A DNA stretch of 64,000 nucleotides, from NCBI RefSeq assembly GCF_036924595.1, contig NZ_JAZHRV010000001.1:4650001-4714000 (forward strand), written 5' to 3'. Positions 16,613-25,057 of this stretch are shown one piece after another (the stretch's first letter is position 1; every line of letters begins with the position of its first letter). Position numbers and translations under genes: made by a program. The notes under the pieces were generated by a model. That model was not told where the DNA came from, did no database searches, and saw nothing but the letters and a program-made list of their open reading frames with translations. Origin of the DNA: Bradyrhizobium algeriense. Its GTDB lineage: Bacteria; Pseudomonadota; Alphaproteobacteria; Rhizobiales; Xanthobacteraceae.

Positions 16613-17812
16613 ATGGCCCACGATGCACCCCAGGCGACCGGCCCGGGCAAGCTGGTGATCCGCAATATCGGGCTGCTGCTGTCGGGGGCCCTGGAGAAGC
16701 CGATCCTGGACGGCGACACGATCGTAGCCGAGAACGGCAAGATCACCGCGATCGGCCGCTTCAAGGACGTCAACACCGAGGGCGCCACCACCGTGGTCGA
16801 TGCCAACGGCACCACCGTCGCGCCCGGCCTGATCGACAGCCACGTTCATCCCGTCGCCGGCGACTGGACGCCGCGGCAGAATCAGACCAACTGGATCGAC
16901 AGCTATCTCCATGGCGGCGTCACCACCATGATCTCGGCGGGCGAGGTGCACATGCCCGGCCGTCCCCGCGATGTCGTGGGCCTGAAGGCGATGGCGATTT
17001 TTGCGCAGCGCGCATTCTGGACGCTGCGCCCAGGCGGCGTGAAGGTTCATGCCGGCGCGCCGGTCATCGAATGCGAGATGGTGGAAGACGACTTCAAGGA
17101 GTTGGCCGCGGCCGGCGTCAAGCTGCTCGGCGAGGTGGGCCTGGGCGGCGTCAAGGACGGCCCGACCGCGCGCAAAATGGTCGGCTGGGCGCGCAAATAC
17201 GGTATCCAGAGCACGATCCACACCGGCGGGCCGTCAATTCCCGGCTCCGGCCTGATCGACAAGGACGTGGTGCTAGAGGCCGACACCGACGTAGTCGGCC
17301 ATATCAATGGTGGCCACACGGCCCTGCCCGACGACCAGATCCGCTGCATCTGCGAGGGCTGCAAGCGCGGGCTGGAGCTGGTTCACAACGGCAACGAGCG
17401 CTCAGCGCTGTTCACGCTGCGCATCGCGCGCGAGATGGGTGACCTGCATCGCGTCATTCTCGGCACGGACGCACCGGCCGGCTCCGGCGTGCAGCCGCTC
17501 GGCATCTTGCGGATGGTGTCGATGCTGTCCTCGCTTGGCGACCTGCCCGCCGAACTCGCCTTCTGCCTTGCGACCGGCAACACCGCGCGCATGCGGGAGC
17601 TGGATTGCGGCATCATCGAAGTCGGACGTTCCGCAGATTTCGTCCTGATGGACAAGGCGCAGCATTCGCCCGGCAAGAATATTCTCGAGAGCGTTCAGCT
17701 CGGCGACCTCCCCGGCATCGGCATGACCATCATCGACGGCATCGTCCGCACCCAGCGCAGCCGCAATACGCCGCCGGCCGGAAAGGTGCCGGAGATTATC
17801 ATCGGGCATTGA
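16613..17812 (+). CDS. ena: Enamidase (6-oxo-1,4,5,6-tetrahydronicotinate amidohydrolase type)
   Basis: A 399-residue amidohydrolase starting at ATG 16613, with AAAAGG upstream; an ATG at 16577 would add 12 residues but has no ribosome site. The metal-binding HxH is H77/H79 in GLIDSHVHP. Later ligands are visible in STIHTGG, NGGHTAL and the aspartate of LGTDAPAG. The sequence style (GVKLLGEVGLGGVKDG, MVGWARKYG) is that of the bifunctional Fe-Zn enamidase of Eubacterium barkeri, which hydrolyses 1,4,5,6-tetrahydro-6-oxonicotinate to 2-formylglutarate and ammonia. The 6-hydroxynicotinate reductase gene lies 15 kb away with the same operator palindrome upstream, which supports this function over other amidohydrolase roles. 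Confidence 0.82.
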   Translation: MAHDAPQATGPGKLVIRNIGLLLSGALEKPILDGDTIVAENGKITAIGRFKDVNTEGATTVVDANGTTVAPGLIDSHVHPVAGDWTPRQNQTNWIDSYLHGGVTTMISAGEVHMPGRPRDVVGLKAMAIFAQRAFWTLRPGGVKVHAGAPVIECEMVEDDFKELAAAGVKLLGEVGLGGVKDGPTARKMVGWARKYGIQSTIHTGGPSIPGSGLIDKDVVLEADTDVVGHINGGHTALPDDQIRCICEGCKRGLELVHNGNERSALFTLRIAREMGDLHRVILGTDAPAGSGVQPLGILRMVSMLSSLGDLPAELAFCLATGNTARMRELDCGIIEVGRSADFVLMDKAQHSPGKNILESVQLGDLPGIGMTIIDGIVRTQRSRNTPPAGKVPEIIIGH

Positions 17813-17937
17813 TGTGCACAGGGCGTATCTGAAAAAGTTACGTTAAGCCTCGAAAGTGATGAACGAATTGCCGGCCAGCCCCGACAAAACCGGGCTGCCT
17901 TAATGGCAGTCTATTGGCTCTGGTCATCGAGGGATAC

Positions 17938-18627
17938 GTGAAGAATTCGCTGCAAGTCGCCGGCGGGGTCGTCGGTGCGGTCGCAGGCTTTATCGCCACA
18001 CTGCTGATCCTGGAGCTGGTCGGCTTCGGAAACCGCGCCGACCCCATCACGTCGGGTATTCTGGCGCTGCTGGTGCTCGCGCCGCTTGGCGCGATCGCGG
18101 GTCTCGTCCTCGGCACGGCGCTGGCGACGCGGCTGCGCGGCGGAGAAAATACCGGCACACTTCTCCGTAACAGCCTGAAGGCACTTGCCGTTGTCGTCGC
18201 GCTCTGCATCGCAGCCGGCACGTCCTACTATGTTTACGCCGTCACGACGGCGACGCCCTGGCTTAATCCGAATGCAGCCAATCCGCTTCTCGTCTTCGAG
18301 GTGCGCCTGCCCGCCGGAGCCGCATTGCCGAACTCCGCCCGTGAGATGGCGATCGAACTGCAGACCGACATTAACCGCATGCCGGGTGAGCCCCGCTTCA
18401 ACCAGTTCCGTAGCGACGGCGACAGGCCGGTGATCGCGGGCGACGTCGAACTGGCGTTCCGCACCGCGCACCGGCAATTGGAGATCAAGGTCAAAGACCA
18501 GCCCGACCGGCTTTACCTCATCGGCCTGTCGGCCAAGGCGCCGCACGCTTCGGAGCTTGGACCATGGCGAGCCAACGGCGACGGCAGCGAAATCCGCTAT
18601 CGCGCCAAATGGCCGGGACGGGATTGA
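17938..18627 (+). CDS. Hypothetical membrane protein with a periplasmic C-terminal domain
   Basis: I do not recognise the family. The product has 229 residues from GTG 17938, preceded by GAGG with a 5-base spacer; TTG 17914 would add 8 residues. Three hydrophobic segments are visible: about residues 6-26 (VAGGVVGAVAGFIATLLILEL), 38-62 and 78-98. A hydrophilic domain of about 130 residues follows, with LLVFEVRLPAGAALP and a tail AELAFRTAHRQLEIKVKDQP-like beta pattern that would face the periplasm. The gene stands alone between ena and a cyclase gene. No catalytic motif is evident. Confidence 0.6.
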   Translation: MKNSLQVAGGVVGAVAGFIATLLILELVGFGNRADPITSGILALLVLAPLGAIAGLVLGTALATRLRGGENTGTLLRNSLKALAVVVALCIAAGTSYYVYAVTTATPWLNPNAANPLLVFEVRLPAGAALPNSAREMAIELQTDINRMPGEPRFNQFRSDGDRPVIAGDVELAFRTAHRQLEIKVKDQPDRLYLIGLSAKAPHASELGPWRANGDGSEIRYRAKWPGRD

Positions 18628-18868
18628 GCTACGCACGCTAGCGTTGAATGAAACCCGCTCGTTCGATGCGGGTAAGCGTGCCACAGTATCCGATCGATAC
18701 ATACCGGTGGTTGGTCGAAATCAGTCCGACCGCTATCAGTGACGGTTCCACGCATTCGTGGCCGTCGCGCGCTCGCTTGCGACATACCCTCAATATGCTA
18801 CCCTATTGGCCGCTGGAAAGATTGTTTGCCTCACGCTGTCATTTACAGCTCTTGGAACAATCCGAGCC

Positions 18869-20431
18869 ATGGCCCAGATTCGTGACATCAAGTCAGGTCG
18901 ATTTGGCGCGCCACCGCGCGAACCAATGCCGCGCCGCCTTGCGGCCATCGTGGCAGGCGATATCTCCGGCTACAGCCGCCTGATGCAGATCGACGAAGAA
19001 GGCACGCACAACCGTGTCAAGCGCATCGAGCGCGATCTCATCGAACCCAGCATCCTGGAACATCACGGCAGACTCGTTAAAACCACCGGCGACGGGTTCA
19101 TCGCGATTTTCGATAGTCCTGTCGAAGCCGTCCGCTGCAGCATCGTGATTCAACAAAATCTGGTGGGACGCAACGCGGCACTGCCGAAGCATCATTGGAT
19201 CGAGTATCGAATTGGCGTCAATCTTGGCGATGTCATCATCGAAACCGACGACGTTTACGGCGACGGCGTCAATATCGCCACGCGGCTTGAAGGCATAGCC
19301 CAGCCCGGCGAAGTCTATATCTCCGGCGGCATCTACGAGCAGATAAAGCACAAGCTGGTTTGCGGATACGAGTCGCTCGGTGATCGCCATGTCAAGAACA
19401 TCACCGACCCGGTGCGGGTCTATCGCGTGCTTCCCGACCCAGCCGCACTGCACGAGAATCGGAGGCGACGCGAAAGGATCCTGGCCCTTCTGCTCGTTCT
19501 TGCATTACTGATCATTGCGGGCGGCACTCTCTGGTACATGCTGGGGCAGCCTCGCAAGGCGACAGAACAGGCGTCGGCTCCTGTTTCATCTCCGGCGGAA
19601 GCGCCGAAGGCGCCTGCGCCTGCCGCAAAACAACGAGCGACGCCGCAACCCTCGCCTTCCGTTGCGCCAGCTCAACAACAGGCGGCGCCGCCAGCGCCGT
19701 CGGCATCTCCCGCCGCTCCCCAGACCCCACCGACGACGCAGGCAGCCGCCTCGGTTCGAGAGCCCGAGATGGTTTCACTTAGGGGTGGCAGCTTCACGAT
19801 GGGCAGCAACGAAGATCCTTCGGAAAAGCCGGTCCGTCAGGTGACGGTCAAGCCGTTTGCGATGGGGAAATTTCCCGTCTCCGTGCGGGAGTGGAACGCA
19901 TGCGCCGCTGCAAAGGCATGCGGATTCACGGCGAGCGGAAAGGACGATGCGCCGGTTGCAAACGTGAGTTGGAGCGACGCCAAGCAATATGTCGCGTGGC
20001 TTGCGGAAACCACCCGCAAGCCGTATCGGCTGCCGAGCGAAGCCGAATGGGAATATGCAGCGCGCGGCGGCACGCAGACCAAGTTTTGGTGGGGCGATCA
20101 GCTTCAGCCCGGCATGGTCAATTGCAAGAACTGCAGCGACATTCCAGCCGTCGATCAGCCGGTCAAGGTCGGCAGCCTGAAGCCAAATCCGTTTGGGCTA
20201 TTCGATATGGGCGGCGGCGTCGATCAATGGGTCGAAGACTGCTGGCACAGAAATTATCAAGGCGCTCCGGCGGACGGATCAGCGTGGGTCGAGAATGCAT
20301 GTCCCTCGCACGTGATCCGTTCCGGCTCATGGAGGAAAGACTCAGACTATGCTCGGACGTCAAGCCGCGGCAGCTATGACACCAACGTGCGATATCCCAC
20401 CCACGGGTTCCGTGTCGCACTATCCCCCTAA
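18869..20431 (+). CDS. Class III adenylate/guanylate cyclase fused to a formylglycine-generating-enzyme-like (FGE-sulfatase) domain
   Basis: A 520-residue protein with an unusual domain order. Residues about 22-190 are a class III nucleotide cyclase catalytic domain (AAIVAGDISGYSRLM with the first metal aspartate, TTGDGFIAIFDS, VYGDGVNIATRLEGIA). Residues about 204-226 are a single membrane helix. Residues about 230-300 are a Pro/Ala/Gln-rich linker. Residues about 301-520 are a FGE-sulfatase/SUMF1 domain (GGSFTMGSNE, YRLPSEAEWEYAARGG, RSGSWRKDS, THGFRVAL). The cyclase should be cytoplasmic and the FGE domain periplasmic. FGE-like domains without the oxidase cysteines often bind ligands, so this may be a sensor. 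Start ATG 18869 is chosen because upstream residues do not look like the family. A DUF4399 gene follows 18 bases later. Confidence 0.82.
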   Translation: MAQIRDIKSGRFGAPPREPMPRRLAAIVAGDISGYSRLMQIDEEGTHNRVKRIERDLIEPSILEHHGRLVKTTGDGFIAIFDSPVEAVRCSIVIQQNLVGRNAALPKHHWIEYRIGVNLGDVIIETDDVYGDGVNIATRLEGIAQPGEVYISGGIYEQIKHKLVCGYESLGDRHVKNITDPVRVYRVLPDPAALHENRRRRERILALLLVLALLIIAGGTLWYMLGQPRKATEQASAPVSSPAEAPKAPAPAAKQRATPQPSPSVAPAQQQAAPPAPSASPAAPQTPPTTQAAASVREPEMVSLRGGSFTMGSNEDPSEKPVRQVTVKPFAMGKFPVSVREWNACAAAKACGFTASGKDDAPVANVSWSDAKQYVAWLAETTRKPYRLPSEAEWEYAARGGTQTKFWWGDQLQPGMVNCKNCSDIPAVDQPVKVGSLKPNPFGLFDMGGGVDQWVEDCWHRNYQGAPADGSAWVENACPSHVIRSGSWRKDSDYARTSSRGSYDTNVRYPTHGFRVALSP

Positions 20432-20449
20432 GGAGCGTGAGAGGCAGTC

Positions 20450-20875
20450 ATGAAGGTGATGCAGTGGATCGCTCTGTCAGCAGCGCTCACTGGCCTGCCG
20501 TTCGCTGCGTGCGCTCAGGGAAAGCCCGCAGCGAAGGATGCCCTTCTCTATTTCGTTTGGCCGCAGAACGGCGCGTCCATCAAAGGTGGATTTTGGTGCC
20601 GCTTTGGTCTGCGCAACATGGGCGTGACCCACGCCGGCGATAATTATCCAAACAGCGGCCATCATCATCTTCTGGTCAATGTGAACGAGCCGCTCAATCC
20701 GAACGAGCCGATCCCGCAAGACAAGTCACATCTTCATTTTGGGGCGGGTCAGACCGAAGCCCGGATCGAACTTCCACCCGGCAAGTACACGCTTCAGCTA
20801 GTGCTCGGCGATGCCGAACACTACCCGCACGTTCCTCCGGTGGTCTCGCAGAAAATTACCATCACGGTCAAATAG
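20450..20875 (+). CDS. DUF4399 domain-containing secreted protein
   Basis: A 141-residue protein with a signal peptide (residues 1-22, ending CAQG). The mature part has the DUF4399 pattern: YFVWPQNGASIKGGFWCRFGLRNMGV, then HHHLLVNVNEP with a histidine triple (GHHHLLV), LHFGAGQTEARIELPPGKYTLQLVLGD and a final beta strand. The histidine cluster could bind metal. The family has no established function. It lies 18 bases downstream of the cyclase-FGE gene, so the two are probably co-transcribed. GGAGCGTGAGAGG upstream serves as ribosome site. Confidence 0.8.
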   Translation: MKVMQWIALSAALTGLPFAACAQGKPAAKDALLYFVWPQNGASIKGGFWCRFGLRNMGVTHAGDNYPNSGHHHLLVNVNEPLNPNEPIPQDKSHLHFGAGQTEARIELPPGKYTLQLVLGDAEHYPHVPPVVSQKITITVK

Positions 20876-20921
20876 GGCAGAACTCTCCGCCGACTTGCAT
20901 CGCGCATCGCTGCGCTTCGAA

Positions 20922-21779
20922 TTACCTGTTTTGCGTGATCGGCTGATTGGTGGTCCAGTCGAAGGTACCTTGGTCGCGCTCGTCGACGGCGCGCTTCCAG
21001 CCCATCTCCTCCGACCGCCGCTTGAAGTTCAGCCCCTCGGGGGAATGCCGGGTAATGCCGTCGAACATGGTCGCGATCATTTGCGTCCCCATCAGCCCCA
21101 TGTTGTAGAGCGCCTGGTTGACCATCAGCTTCTGCATCATGAGCTGGTTCTGCGGCACCGTCGCCATCCGGTGCGCGAGCGCGTCGACCTCGTCGTCGAG
21201 CCTGTCGGCCGGAACGGCTTTCAGCACGAGGCCGAGCGCCGCCGCTTCGACCCCGGTGATCTTGTCGCCGGTGAACAGCATCCGCTTGGCCTTTTCGGCG
21301 CCGAGCCGATAGACCCACATGGCGGTGGTCGGACAGCCCCAGACCCGAACCGGCGGATAGCCGATGCGCGCATCCTCCGCCATCACGATCAAGTCGGAGC
21401 AGAGTGCGATATCGGAGCCGCCGGCCACCGCAAAACCGTGCACCTTGCAGATCACCGGCCGCTTGGAACGGAACAGGCTCATGAACTTGTTGGTATTGTC
21501 GGACATGGCAGCGTAATCCTTCATCGGATCCCACGGCATTTCCTGCGTATAGCGATTGGCCTTGTCGCCGGAGGCGTAGGCCGTCAGGTCATATCCGGCG
21601 CAGAACGCTCGGCCCGCCCCCGCAAGCACGATCACATGCGCGCCCGGATCGTTGTCGGCGCGCGCGACCGCGTCCGCCAGCGCGTCCGGCAACTCGTCGT
21701 CGATCGCATTCATGACTTCCGGCCGGTTCAGCGTGATGCGGGCGATGCGACCGTCGCGCTCGTAGAGGACTTTGGCCAT
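20922..21779 (-). CDS. Enoyl-CoA hydratase/isomerase (crotonase) family protein
   Basis: A 285-residue crotonase-fold protein starting at ATG 21779. The CoA-binding oxyanion motifs are AGAGRAFCAGYDL and VHGFAVAGGSDIALCSDL. The first catalytic glutamate of true enoyl-CoA hydratases (GGGCEL) is replaced by aspartate (GGSDIA), and the second (near FGQPE) is missing (IGYPPVRV). A 2-enoyl-CoA hydratase activity is therefore doubtful, and another crotonase reaction is likely. It is the third gene of a TetR-crotonase-crotonase operon, 22 bases after the previous gene. It is convergent with the DUF4399 gene. Confidence 0.85.
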   Translation of the reverse strand: MAKVLYERDGRIARITLNRPEVMNAIDDELPDALADAVARADNDPGAHVIVLAGAGRAFCAGYDLTAYASGDKANRYTQEMPWDPMKDYAAMSDNTNKFMSLFRSKRPVICKVHGFAVAGGSDIALCSDLIVMAEDARIGYPPVRVWGCPTTAMWVYRLGAEKAKRMLFTGDKITGVEAAALGLVLKAVPADRLDDEVDALAHRMATVPQNQLMMQKLMVNQALYNMGLMGTQMIATMFDGITRHSPEGLNFKRRSEEMGWKRAVDERDQGTFDWTTNQPITQNR

Positions 21780-21801
21780 GTGCGGCTCCCCAGGAAAAAG
21801 A

Positions 21802-22614
21802 TCAGATCTTGGCAAAGTCGCCGTGGCGGCCCTTGCCGGCTGCAAAGCGCGCGGCGCCGCTGGCGCCTTCCTTGAAGATGGCTTCGACGCCGTTGGTCCA
21901 TTCCTGACGCAAGGCTTCGCGAACTGACAAACCATACGTCTCGACCACGGAGCGCCGATCAGCCCGCACCGCCGCTTGCGGAAACCGCGCGATCTCGCGC
22001 GCCATCGCTTCCGCCGCGGCGCGGGCGCCACCGCTCTCGACCACCTGCTCGCACATGCCGATGCGCAGCGCTTCGTCCGCCGGCACCTTGCGTCCTGTCA
22101 AAATGATTTCCATCGCGCGGCCTTGGCCGACCAGGCGTGCCAGACGCACGCTGCCGCCGTCCAGCAGCGGGATTCCCCAGCGGCGGCAATAGACGCCGAA
22201 ATAGGCGCTCTCGGCCATCACGCGGATATCGCACCACAGCGCGAGCTCCATGCCGCCGGCCACGGCCGGCCCCTCCACCGCGGCGATCACGGGCTTCGAC
22301 AATTCCAGCCGCGTCGGTCCTAGCGGACCGCGCGGCGCAGGGTTAGCGCCGGTCGGGAACGCCAGGCCATCGGCGACATGGCGCTGAAAGGCCTCGCGAT
22401 CGGACAGCGTGCTGGCAAATTTGAGATCCCAGCCGGCGCAGAATGCACCACCCTCGCCCCACAACACGGCGACGCTGGCGGAGCCGTCGGCGTCAAATTC
22501 TCTGAAGGCCTGCGCCAGCGCGTCCGCGCTGGCGGGATCCATCGCGTTACGCGCTTCCGCAAACCGGCTGTGGATGACGGTCCACACCGCGCCCTGCTTT
22601 TCGATCCGGACCAT
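21802..22614 (-). CDS. Enoyl-CoA hydratase/isomerase (crotonase) family protein
   Basis: A 270-residue crotonase-fold protein starting at ATG 22614. Oxyanion-hole motifs are GEGGAFCAGWDLKF and EGPAVAGGMELALWCDI; the glutamate in GGMEL is kept, but the second hydratase glutamate position reads FGVYCRRWGIP. It starts 13 bases after the TetR stop and precedes a second crotonase gene, so all three should be expressed together and controlled by the TetR protein. The operon probably serves breakdown of a fatty or aromatic acyl-CoA, not identifiable further. Confidence 0.85.
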   Translation of the reverse strand: MVRIEKQGAVWTVIHSRFAEARNAMDPASADALAQAFREFDADGSASVAVLWGEGGAFCAGWDLKFASTLSDREAFQRHVADGLAFPTGANPAPRGPLGPTRLELSKPVIAAVEGPAVAGGMELALWCDIRVMAESAYFGVYCRRWGIPLLDGGSVRLARLVGQGRAMEIILTGRKVPADEALRIGMCEQVVESGGARAAAEAMAREIARFPQAAVRADRRSVVETYGLSVREALRQEWTNGVEAIFKEGASGAARFAAGKGRHGDFAKI

Positions 22615-22627
22615 TTCGCTTACTCCC

Positions 22628-23290
22628 TTACTGTTTTGATTTGCGTGCGGCCTTCGCGTTCTTCGGCGCCGCAGACGCAAGGCATTGCGCCAGCATCATG
22701 CGAAGCAACGTTTGCGCGCCGGTTTGCAGAAAATCCAGCCGGCCCGCGATCTGCAGCACGAGCGCCCCGATCATCTGGCTGGTCAGCAGCGCCACCCACG
22801 GCCGAACCTCTGAAGGCTTGAGGCCGCGCACTTCGGTCAGCGGCACCGCGATGCGTTCCAGCACCTTCCAAAGCGCCTGGTTGAGTTCCTCATCCGACGG
22901 CTTGCCGACGCCGAGCCGCTTGAGGCCGCGGAACGCATAGAGGCCCAGATTTATCTCGAAGCGATGATCGAGGTAGTAGTTCAGGAAGGCGCCGCAGGCC
23001 GCCTCGACCTGCGCTTCCGGCGTCCGCGCTTTAGCCACGGCCTGGGCGACGCAGGCATCGAGCGCCGCCAGCGACTGATTCAGCAGTTCGGCATAGATCG
23101 CCTCCTTGCTGTCGAACAGCGGATAGATCGCGCCCGTCGTGCAGCCGGCGCGAACCGCGATGCCGCGCATGGTGGCGCCTTCGAGCCCCTGCTCGGCGAA
23201 TTCGTCGCGCGCGGCGCGCAGCAGAAGCTCGCGCTTCGCCCCCCTCACGACGTCCGACCAGTCCTTTGCGGCGGTTGCGGGTTTGCTCAT
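22628..23290 (-). CDS. TetR/AcrR family transcriptional regulator
   Basis: A 220-residue regulator. Residues about 16-62 are the TetR helix-turn-helix (RELLLRAARDEFAEQGLEGA, MRGIAVRAGCTTGAIYPLF with the typical GAIYxxF end). The remainder is the ligand-binding all-helical domain. It is the first gene of an operon with two crotonase genes. A 17-base palindrome, TGATAACAGTGTTATCA, overlaps its start codon (23290-23306), so it very probably represses its own operon. The inducer may be an acyl-CoA, judging by the downstream genes. Confidence 0.88.
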   Translation of the reverse strand: MSKPATAAKDWSDVVRGAKRELLLRAARDEFAEQGLEGATMRGIAVRAGCTTGAIYPLFDSKEAIYAELLNQSLAALDACVAQAVAKARTPEAQVEAACGAFLNYYLDHRFEINLGLYAFRGLKRLGVGKPSDEELNQALWKVLERIAVPLTEVRGLKPSEVRPWVALLTSQMIGALVLQIAGRLDFLQTGAQTLLRMMLAQCLASAAPKNAKAARKSKQ

Positions 23291-23306
23291 GATAACAGTG
23301 TTATCA
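23290..23306. promoter_or_regulatory. Probable TetR operator overlapping the tetR start codon
   Basis: TGATAACAGTGTTATCA has arms of 7 bases (TGATAAC and GTTATCA) around a 3-base centre. The last base of the palindrome on the minus strand is the A of the ATG at 23290. Such a position would block transcription or place the transcript start at or very near the start codon. Confidence 0.7.
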
Positions 23307-23656
23307 AATCAGTTGCTGTGACGTCAATAGTAACAATGATTTTACAAGGCGCGCCAATATGGCGGCGCACATCAAGTCAACGCTCGATCGATTGCGCGGG
23401 GGAAGGAGCGCGGACGACGCAGGGCGTCGTCCTGCAAAATGGTCGCGAGCGGAATGGCGATGATCGAAGCCGCGCTGACGCGGCGCGGATCGGTCGCACC
23501 ATCGTTATTTTCGCCTGCCGTATTGGGGTGTATGGTCGATTGCGCAAACCCGGCCGGCGGCACTCGCGAGAGGAACTTAACGCGCCGGGTATTTCTTGCT
23601 GCTGCATGCCGCTGAGCCGTGTTGCCATTCATCGAGGCAAACAGGGAGGCAGTACG
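23307..23656. other. Intergenic region between tetR and the methanethiol oxidase gene
   Basis: About 350 bases without a convincing gene. A perfect 9-bp hairpin with a 3-base loop lies at 23412-23432 (GGACGACGC, AGG, GCGTCGTCC) but has no T run on either side. GGGAGG at 23644-23649 is the ribosome site of the next gene. Open frames crossing this stretch show no family pattern. The divergent promoters must lie here, but I cannot place -35/-10 boxes with confidence. Confidence 0.5.
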
Positions 23657-25057
23657 ATGAACATTCGGCCCGACCCCACGTTTCACGCTTCGCCAAAGCT
23701 TGCCATGGAAGCTCCGCCGGAGAGCTTCGCCTACACCGTGCTGCTCAGCCCGGACTCTTCAAAGCCGGACGCACTCGCAGTCATCGATGTCAATCCGAAT
23801 TCCCAGAGCTACAGTCAGGTCGTTCACACCGTGACGATGCCGAACAAGGGCGACGAGTTTCACCATTTCGGCTGGAACGCCTGCTCGTCGTCACTATCGC
23901 CGCTCACCGGACACGCCTTCCTCGAGCGCCGCTATCTCATCATCCCGGGCATGCGGTCTTCCCGCATCTACATCGTCGATACGAAGCCGGATCCCACCAA
24001 GGCGGCGATCCACAAGATCATCGAGCCGGAGGAAATCTTCAAAAAGACCGGATACTCGCGGCCCCACACCGTTCATTGCGGGCCGGAAGGCATTTACGTC
24101 TCTACGCTGGGCGGCGGTGGCAAGAACGGTACCGACGGACCGCCCGGCGTTTTCATGATGGATTGCGAGACATTCGAGGTGCTCGGACGGTGGGAGATCG
24201 ATCGCGGCCCCCAGACAATGCACTATGATTTCTGGTGGAACCTGCCACGCGACTACATGGTGACGAGCGAGTGGGGGTTGCCGCCGCAGTTCGAGAACGG
24301 AATCGTGCCGGAGGATCTGCTCTCGAACAAGTACGGTCACCATATTCACTTCTGGGATCTACGGGCCCGGCGAAACGTGCAGACGATCGATCTCGGGGCC
24401 AATCATCAGATGGGGCTGGAAGTGCGTCCCGCGCATGATCCGGTTCGCGAGTACGGCTTTCTGGGCACCGTGGTCGACACCACAAATCTCGAAGGCTCGA
24501 TCTGGACCTGGTGGCGCGAGGGCGGCAAGTTTCACGCCGAGAAGACGGCGACGATCCCGCCCGAGGCAGCGCCGAAGGAGCAATTGCCGCCGCTGCTGCA
24601 GGGCTTTGGCGCAGTGCCGCCGCTGGTGACGGACATCGACCTGTCGATGGATGACAAATTCCTCTACGTCGCCTGCTGGGGCACCGGCGAGATGCGTCAA
24701 TACGATGTCAGAGACCCGCGAAAGCCAAAGCTTGCCGGCTCGGTACACATCGGCGGCATCACGCGCCGCACGCCGCATCCGAACGGCAAGGCCTTTGGAG
24801 GCGGTCCGCAGATGGTCGAGATCAGCCGCGACGGCAAGCGGGTGTACTGGACCAACTCGCTGTACTCGACGTGGGACAACCAGTTCTATCCCGATGGTGT
24901 CCCGGGCGCCATGGTGATGGCCAATGCGAAGCCGGACGGTGGCCTCGACCTGGCTAGGGATTACTGGGTCAATTTCCCCGACGGATACCGGTCACACCAG
25001 GTTCGGCTCGACGGTGGTGACTGTTCGACGGATTCATTCTGCTATCCGTCGGTTTGA
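23657..25057 (+). CDS. Selenium-binding protein family (SBP56), probable methanethiol oxidase
   Basis: A 466-residue protein from ATG 23657, with GGGAGG upstream. It has the full SBP56 pattern: FHHFGWNACSS with a cysteine, RYLIIPGMRSSRIYIVD, YSRPHTVHCGPEG, GRWEIDRG, MHYDFWWNLPRDYMVTSEWG, KYGHHIHFWDL, GYRSHQVRLDGGDCSTDSFCYPS at the end. Bacterial members with methanethiol oxidase activity convert methanethiol to formaldehyde, hydrogen peroxide and hydrogen sulfide using copper, with conserved histidines. No signal peptide is evident. Sulfide made here could be used by the sulfide dehydrogenase/Sox genes 8 kb upstream (inference). The membrane-protein gene downstream overlaps its stop by 4 bases. 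Confidence 0.88.
   Translation: MNIRPDPTFHASPKLAMEAPPESFAYTVLLSPDSSKPDALAVIDVNPNSQSYSQVVHTVTMPNKGDEFHHFGWNACSSSLSPLTGHAFLERRYLIIPGMRSSRIYIVDTKPDPTKAAIHKIIEPEEIFKKTGYSRPHTVHCGPEGIYVSTLGGGGKNGTDGPPGVFMMDCETFEVLGRWEIDRGPQTMHYDFWWNLPRDYMVTSEWGLPPQFENGIVPEDLLSNKYGHHIHFWDLRARRNVQTIDLGANHQMGLEVRPAHDPVREYGFLGTVVDTTNLEGSIWTWWREGGKFHAEKTATIPPEAAPKEQLPPLLQGFGAVPPLVTDIDLSMDDKFLYVACWGTGEMRQYDVRDPRKPKLAGSVHIGGITRRTPHPNGKAFGGGPQMVEISRDGKRVYWTNSLYSTWDNQFYPDGVPGAMVMANAKPDGGLDLARDYWVNFPDGYRSHQVRLDGGDCSTDSFCYPSV

Noticed and set aside
23412..23432. Perfect 9-bp hairpin as a terminator
   Set aside because: There is no T run on either strand, and it lies in a divergent promoter region.
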